DNA of 12,502 nt, from NCBI GenBank assembly GCA_038093975.1, contig JBBPTG010000453.1:1-12502 (forward strand). The letters are read 5' to 3'. Shown piece after piece: positions 8,741 to 12,502 of this stretch. The notes beneath the pieces are model-generated. The model was given only the letters and a program-made list of their open reading frames with translations. It searched no databases and was not told the origin of the DNA. The stretch's first letter is position 1, and each line of letters begins with the position of its first letter. This DNA is from Chalciporus piperatus. Its lineage: Eukaryota; Basidiomycota; Agaricomycetes; Boletales; Boletaceae. Position numbers and translations under genes: made by a program.

Positions 8741-9191
8741 CAAAAACGCGCACACCTTTCTCTGACAGTATTTAATGCCAAAGAACGCTGGTCACACATC
8801 CGTTTTCTACCCGTCTGCTTCCCTGGTCCCCCTCCATTATCTTCCCAAGCGTCAGGCCTGTCCTGGTTGTCCGACTCCGAGTCCCCATCATCCTCCGAGT
8901 CAGGCTGATGGCTCCCACCCTAGCATGTCAGGGGACGCTGCTATCATGACCCGTCCACCGACGCACCACCTGACAACGTAGGCCCTGCAATTGGTTCCTG
9001 TAATATTCTCGAACGTTTCTATTCACCTTTCCGTGTCCATTACGGCTTGCTTCTTGTACGACTGTTACTCCTGAGCACTGAGCAATAAACACGGTGATGA
9101 CAAGATGTGTGATTATTACAAGATGCAAGATACAAGCCTGAGTATACGAAGAGTATGATATACGATCTAAATAGAGCACTGGAGAGGAGTA

Positions 9192-11587
9192 CTATGCCTG
9201 ATTCCCCTTCGAGCCCTTGTATTTTCTGAAAAGACATCAGGATCTTATGATGCGAGATGAAGCTACAGACTTACTTGGTCTTGGGTGCATCACTGGCACT
9301 AATATCAGAATCGGCCGCACGCTTACCCTTCGACTTCTTGTTTTTCGCATTTTTCGTTCCCGTAGTTGCGGGGGGAGGGACGACATTCTCTTTTCCCGGG
9401 CCGATGGCATTATCACGCTGCGCACGCTGAGATGGCACGTGTTTTCGCTTTGGGCGCCCGACTGAAGCCGCATCGTCACCTGCTTCAGACGTGACTGGCT
9501 GAGGAAGAGTGACGGCACCGTGCTCGGTCTGAGGGAGATCTGTTGTTGGCTGGACTGTGATGTCAGCGAGTGGACTCTGAGGGTTGGATGGTGATGAATC
9601 CGGTCGCTCTGTGGTTGGAGTTGGAGATTCCGTAGGTAGTAAGCTCACGCCCACGGGACTAGGGACAGGGAGTTGAACTAGACCGTCAAAATTGAACAGA
9701 CCGTCAAAATTGAATTGATTGTCGGCAAATGGGTTTGAGCTGAAACCTTGGCTCATGCTGCCGAAACCACCGAATGGATCCAATCCAATGTTGGGGAAAG
9801 ACGTGGGTCCCATGCCAGGAAACACGTAGTTCGATAACATAGGTCCCGGGAAGGTTGGGTGATGGAGTGATCCCGGCGCAAATGTGCCTTGCCAAGCCTG
9901 ATCGCCGAATCCAGTAAAGGACCAGTCGTTGCCAAGCGAGGGATCTGTGAATGAAGCTGCAGCGCCAAGGGGATTGGATTCCGGGGAAGGAATTGCAAGA
10001 TCGTGAGGTGGCGTTGCAAGATGTTGGGGAAGTGTTGCAAGATCATGAGGTGGCGTTGCAAGATGTTGGGGAAGTGTTGCAAGATGGTGGGGAAGTGTTG
10101 CAAGATGGTGGGGAAGTGTTGCAAGATGGTGGGGAAGTGTTGCAAAACCATATGGTGAGAATAGTGTGGCGTCGAAGCCTGCACTGGCTAGTTCGGGAGT
10201 AGCATTGGTTGCAGCGCCGCCAGATGTTGCAAGATCGGTGGATATTGCAAAACTCTGAGTGGCTGCAATGTCGGGCTGTTTTGCAAGACGTTACCGCGTG
10301 GTGTGGAGCGACACACTATAAGAACCCACCTGTGAGCCCGAAACTCCACCCATCTCCGCTGCTCCCTTAGCTACGTTGTCCACTTCCATTCCCCCACTCT
10401 CCTTGTTCCCCTTGACATTGGCAGATGCATCGTTACCGTTGTTGTTGAGGTCAGATTCCTCCTCGTCCTCGTCCTCGTCCTCCTCGTCATTGTCATCGTC
10501 GTTGCCCTCGCCCTGATCATCATGGTCCTTTTCAGACTTGTGAGCGTCCTCTAAGCCCTTGGACCCGGCGTCATCGTCCGTAGAGTTGTCACCTGATTAT
10601 CGGTGGTGAGTGGCAAACAACCAGCTTCAGAACTGTTAACTTACGAAAAACTTCAGCCAAAAACTCGCCAAACGCTTGGACGACCTCGGCGTCAAAGTCG
10701 GAATAGACATCAGCGAAGTCGCGTCCATCCTTAGTTTTTCCAGTATGCAAACTGCGCCAATGGCTCGTAAGTTACATGTCCTGCAATGAGACAGATACTG
10801 ACCTTGTGATGATGTTGCCTCCCTCAGGATCGAGGGGATCCGGGCCGCCCATCAATACACTGAACTTCCACCCAGTTTGCGTGCCTAGGTACTCCAGAAT
10901 CTGCTGAAGAGCACCCCCGCACTGTTGGATGTTACTTTGAAGGGACAGCGTCAGTGCAGACCAAGGGTAGTACATCCGCTTGAGTACGTACCTACGAAGA
11001 ACGGATGGCTCCACTTTGACGTCTTCCCCGTCAGCATCTGATTTGTCGGACTCGTCCTTGCCCTTCTTTTTCTTGTTGCTGCACTGCTCTTCAAAATTCC
11101 GAAGAATTTCTTCCCGGATTTCGGGCGTCTCGCGTTCGAACGTTTCACGGATCTTCTTGTTGAGGTCGGCGATGGGTGTGCCAGATTCGACAGCTGGCTG
11201 AACGCGGGTCGGGTAATAGCGCTTCGAGTAGATCTCCCAAGGCTTCTTCGTGCGCGTCTTGGCTTTCAGGAGTCGGTTCACCATCGTCGAGGTCTTGTTA
11301 TTGACAGAGCGGTTCCGCCCAGCACCAGCATGCCAGTGCAACCAATCCCTAAGCTGCTTCTGTCGTTTTAAGACAGAAGCAGCGAGGGTCCGATTCTGCT
11401 CGTCGGTAAGGACAGCATCCTCAGGGATACCCGGCAGCGCAATCGGATTCTGTGACCACCTATCAAACCATTTCTGGTAGAGAGTCGGCCAGTGCTTGGT
11501 GTAACGCCTGCCGCCGATCCGTTTGTATGAGACGAGCTCTTCCAGAAGGAAGGCTTTCTGCTCCTCTGTGGTCCATCGAGCTGGCAT
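9192..11587 (-). CDS. Uncharacterised five-exon gene; probable nuclear protein with acidic tract and repeats
   Basis: The protein is of unknown function. My model has ATG at 11587; exons 11587-10803, 10751-10645, 10592-10330, 10275-9275 and 9225-9192; introns of 51, 52, 54 and 49 nt, all GT..AG; product 729 residues. If the last intron is retained, a TAA at 9273-9271 gives 719 residues. Residues 1-45 (MPARWTTEEQKAFLLEEL, WPTLYQKWFDRW) recall an uncharacterised family common in mushrooms. A conserved-looking block TGWKFSVLMGGPDPLDPEGG lies near 240-258 and TGKTKDGRDFADVYSDF in exon 2. Residues ~320-345 are almost all D/E. Residues ~429-484 are eight 7-residue repeats of the type LATLPHH. Residues ~531-585 are rich in F, G and D, with FNFDGL twice. 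GRPKRKHV (from 658) and KNKKSKGKR (~696-704) look like nuclear-localisation signals. Acidic and F/D-rich parts would suit transcriptional activation or chromatin binding, which is inference only. All exons keep frame without a lesion. Confidence 0.8.
9681..9716 (-). repeat. In-frame 18-bp direct repeat encoding FNFDGL twice
   Basis: GACCGTCAAAATTGAA occurs at 9681 and 9699 on the plus strand, an 18-bp period. It encodes two adjacent FNFDGL units in the F/D-rich segment of the 729-residue protein. Confidence 0.85.
9993..10148 (-). repeat. Coding minisatellite, 21-bp unit
   Basis: Seven complete 21-bp units start at 9993, 10014, 10035, 10056, 10077, 10098 and 10119, followed by a partial unit at 10140. 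On the plus strand each starts TTGCAAGAT. The period is exactly seven codons, so gain or loss of units keeps the reading frame. Units alternate between two variants (GTGAGGTGGCG and TTGGGGAAGTG types) at the left and become identical (GGTGGGGAAGTG) at 10077-10139, indicating recent unit duplication at that end. Confidence 0.9.
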
Positions 11588-11679
11588 CTAGTGGTCGTGA
11601 GCCACAAAGTACTTGTCGAATATCATTGGACGTACGGTTTTGTACTTGAAATGCGACACACAAGTGAGAGTAGAATGAA

Positions 11680-11821
11680 GCAGGGGGGGACACGAGTAAG
11701 ACGCTGAGCAGGGGGGACACGAGTACTAGTAAGACGCTGAGCAGGTGAGCAGGGGGGACACGGGTAAGACGCTGAGCAGGGGGGACGCGAGTAAGACAAG
11801 GGGGGACACAAGTACTTACGA
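11680..11821. repeat. Minisatellite upstream of the five-exon gene, ~27-bp unit
   Basis: Imperfect units of GCAGGGGGGACACGAGTAAG followed by ACGCTGA begin near 11680, 11708, 11749 and 11776, with a more diverged one from about 11798. One unit has an extra TACTAG. It lies about 95-235 bp upstream of the ATG at 11587, in the expected promoter or 5' untranslated region of that gene. The strong purine bias on one strand (runs of six or seven G) may give unusual DNA structure. Confidence 0.8.
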
Positions 11822-11884
11822 CGCAGGGGGTTGGTCTGGGATCTACGAACTTGAAGTTAAATAGTGGCACACGTTTTCTTTGCA

Positions 11885-11958
11885 CTGGACGCGACACGTT
11901 TTGTTTACCTGGACGCGACGCGTTCGTTTACACTGGACACGACGTGTTTGTGTCCTGG
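11885..11958. repeat. 24-bp tandem repeat, three copies
   Basis: Copies start at 11885, 11909 and 11933, each with CTGGACRCGAC, then ACGTTTTG, GCGTTCG or GTGTTTG. The second copy contains ACGCGT. The array is about 300 bp upstream of the five-exon gene, so it could be promoter DNA, but no transcription start is visible. Apart from these repeats, 11588-12176 shows no convincing gene. A 111-codon plus-strand frame at 11880-12215 begins inside the repeat and overlaps the end of the next gene, so I do not accept it. Confidence 0.75.
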
Positions 11959-12176
11959 AGACTAGAGATCAGATCGACCCACATTCAACGGACAAAGGAG
12001 TTACCGTAACCTATAGTGAGTGGGTTAGAATTGTTATGAATCGAGATCTGCAAGATCTGATATTTCGAAAGGAAAATCCTATTCCTACTCCTTGGTCCAT
12101 CCTCCGCGGGTTTAGCAAGTTCAGAAATACGGCTGCCGGTTATTTTCATTGGGTAACATACTTCCTAAAGTATTGC

Positions 12177-12502
12177 CTACAGCACGACGTCAGGAGCTGC
12201 CTGGTACAACAGTAAGCCCCTACGTGCGAGGTCGCTCACGTTCGCCTCCTCCATAGCATTCAACAACAGGTCTTCCAAGGCCTTTATAATGGAGCGAATG
12301 TGTTTTGAGAGCGGACTCTCTGGAGTATCGCCCCTATTATACGAGCAACTAGAGGTCAATTTGTGCACACGCTCACTCAATGCTTCGACGATAGAGAGAA
12401 CTTTCAATATATCTTGATAATTCCCTGAGTCGATGAAGGACTTGCAGAGACCGTCTAACCACTCGCGAGAGGACGTTCCGACGATGGCTTTGAGTGCCTG
12501 CT
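12177..12502 (-). CDS. 3' end of an unidentified gene, cut by the window edge
   Basis: The minus strand is open from the right edge (first full codon at 12500) to a TAG at 12179-12177, giving 107 residues of an incomplete protein. It reads as a mostly helical, leucine-rich sequence: WLDGLCKSFIDSGNYQDILK, VLSIVEALSERVHKLTSSC, SIIKALEDLLLNAMEEANVS, DLARRGLLLYQAAPDVVL. Amphipathic spacing of L/I/V suggests packed helices. I do not recognise the family. No intron is needed in the visible part. It is codirectional with the five-exon gene downstream, 590 bp away. The start and any domain lie outside the window. Confidence 0.55.
   Translation of the reverse strand, partial: QALKAIVGTSSREWLDGLCKSFIDSGNYQDILKVLSIVEALSERVHKLTSSCSYNRGDTPESPLSKHIRSIIKALEDLLLNAMEEANVSDLARRGLLLYQAAPDVVL

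Noticed and set aside
8347..8908. Several 60-142 codon frames on both strands in the TTGCAA-rich region
   Set aside because: They reflect repeat periodicity and low-complexity C/H/P/S content; no start context, introns or family support.
9993..10148. CRISPR-like regular repeats
   Set aside because: Units are directly adjacent with no unique spacers, the organism is a fungus, and the repeat is coding in a spliced gene.
9951..10202. Plus-strand frame reading LQDVGEV/LQDGGEV repeats
   Set aside because: It is the antisense of the exon encoding LATLPHH repeats; the minus frame is continuous with flanking exons.
11880..12215. 111-codon plus-strand frame starting in the 24-bp repeat
   Set aside because: Its beginning is translated repeat, it overlaps the end of the minus-strand gene at 12177-12502, and it has no recognisable domain.
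1..12502. tRNA, rRNA or other structured RNA genes
   Set aside because: I looked for tRNA-like TTCGA/TTCRANNC boxes with a paired A-box and found none that were convincing.

Overview
The window looks like an accessory, transposon-littered stretch of a filamentous basidiomycete (Agaricomycete) genome. The reasons are the short introns (49-55 nt, GT..AG, some with CTNAY-like branch sites), an F-box/leucine-rich gene with a truncated tandem copy, a multi-exon uncharacterised gene of a kind I associate with mushroom genomes, and relics of Ty3/gypsy, Helitron-type and Tc1/mariner-type elements. No rRNA, tRNA or bacterial-style operon is visible. No species is claimed.

Layout: 1-1030 is a degenerate, satellite-like repeat and 1040-1250 a degenerate minisatellite. 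1421-2135 holds a tandem array of about 2.4 units of ~302 bp. 2471-2810 is a decayed Ty3/gypsy integrase region, followed by about 1 kb without a gene but with odd composition (GCGCGC clusters, G-runs). 3881-4312 is a short Tc1/mariner-type element with perfect 26-bp terminal inverted repeats and TA ends, keeping only the transposase DNA-binding start. 4380-4930 is a frameshifted PIF1/Helitron-type helicase fragment. 5091-6720 (-) is an F-box/LRR gene with a probable 55-nt intron and an in-frame TGA just after it; 7404-8304 (-) is a 5'-truncated, frameshifted copy of the same gene. Between them lie nested palindromes and an uncertain open frame.

8399-8740 is an intergenic cluster of the palindromic hexamer TTGCAA. 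The same hexamer is clustered again inside the last large exon of the main gene of the window, 9192-11587 (-). I assembled this gene by hand as five exons encoding 729 residues: a conserved N-terminal region, an acidic tract, a heptad-of-codons repeat, an F/G/D-rich segment and basic C-terminal stretches. It reads as a nuclear protein, possibly regulatory, but no function is established. Upstream of its ATG are two GC-rich minisatellites. The right edge holds the 3' part of another minus-strand gene, which I do not recognise.

The genes do not form a recognisable pathway. The most interesting items are the TTGCAA clusters, the coding minisatellite and optional stop/splice sites of the 729-residue gene, and the perfectly terminated short mariner-type element.
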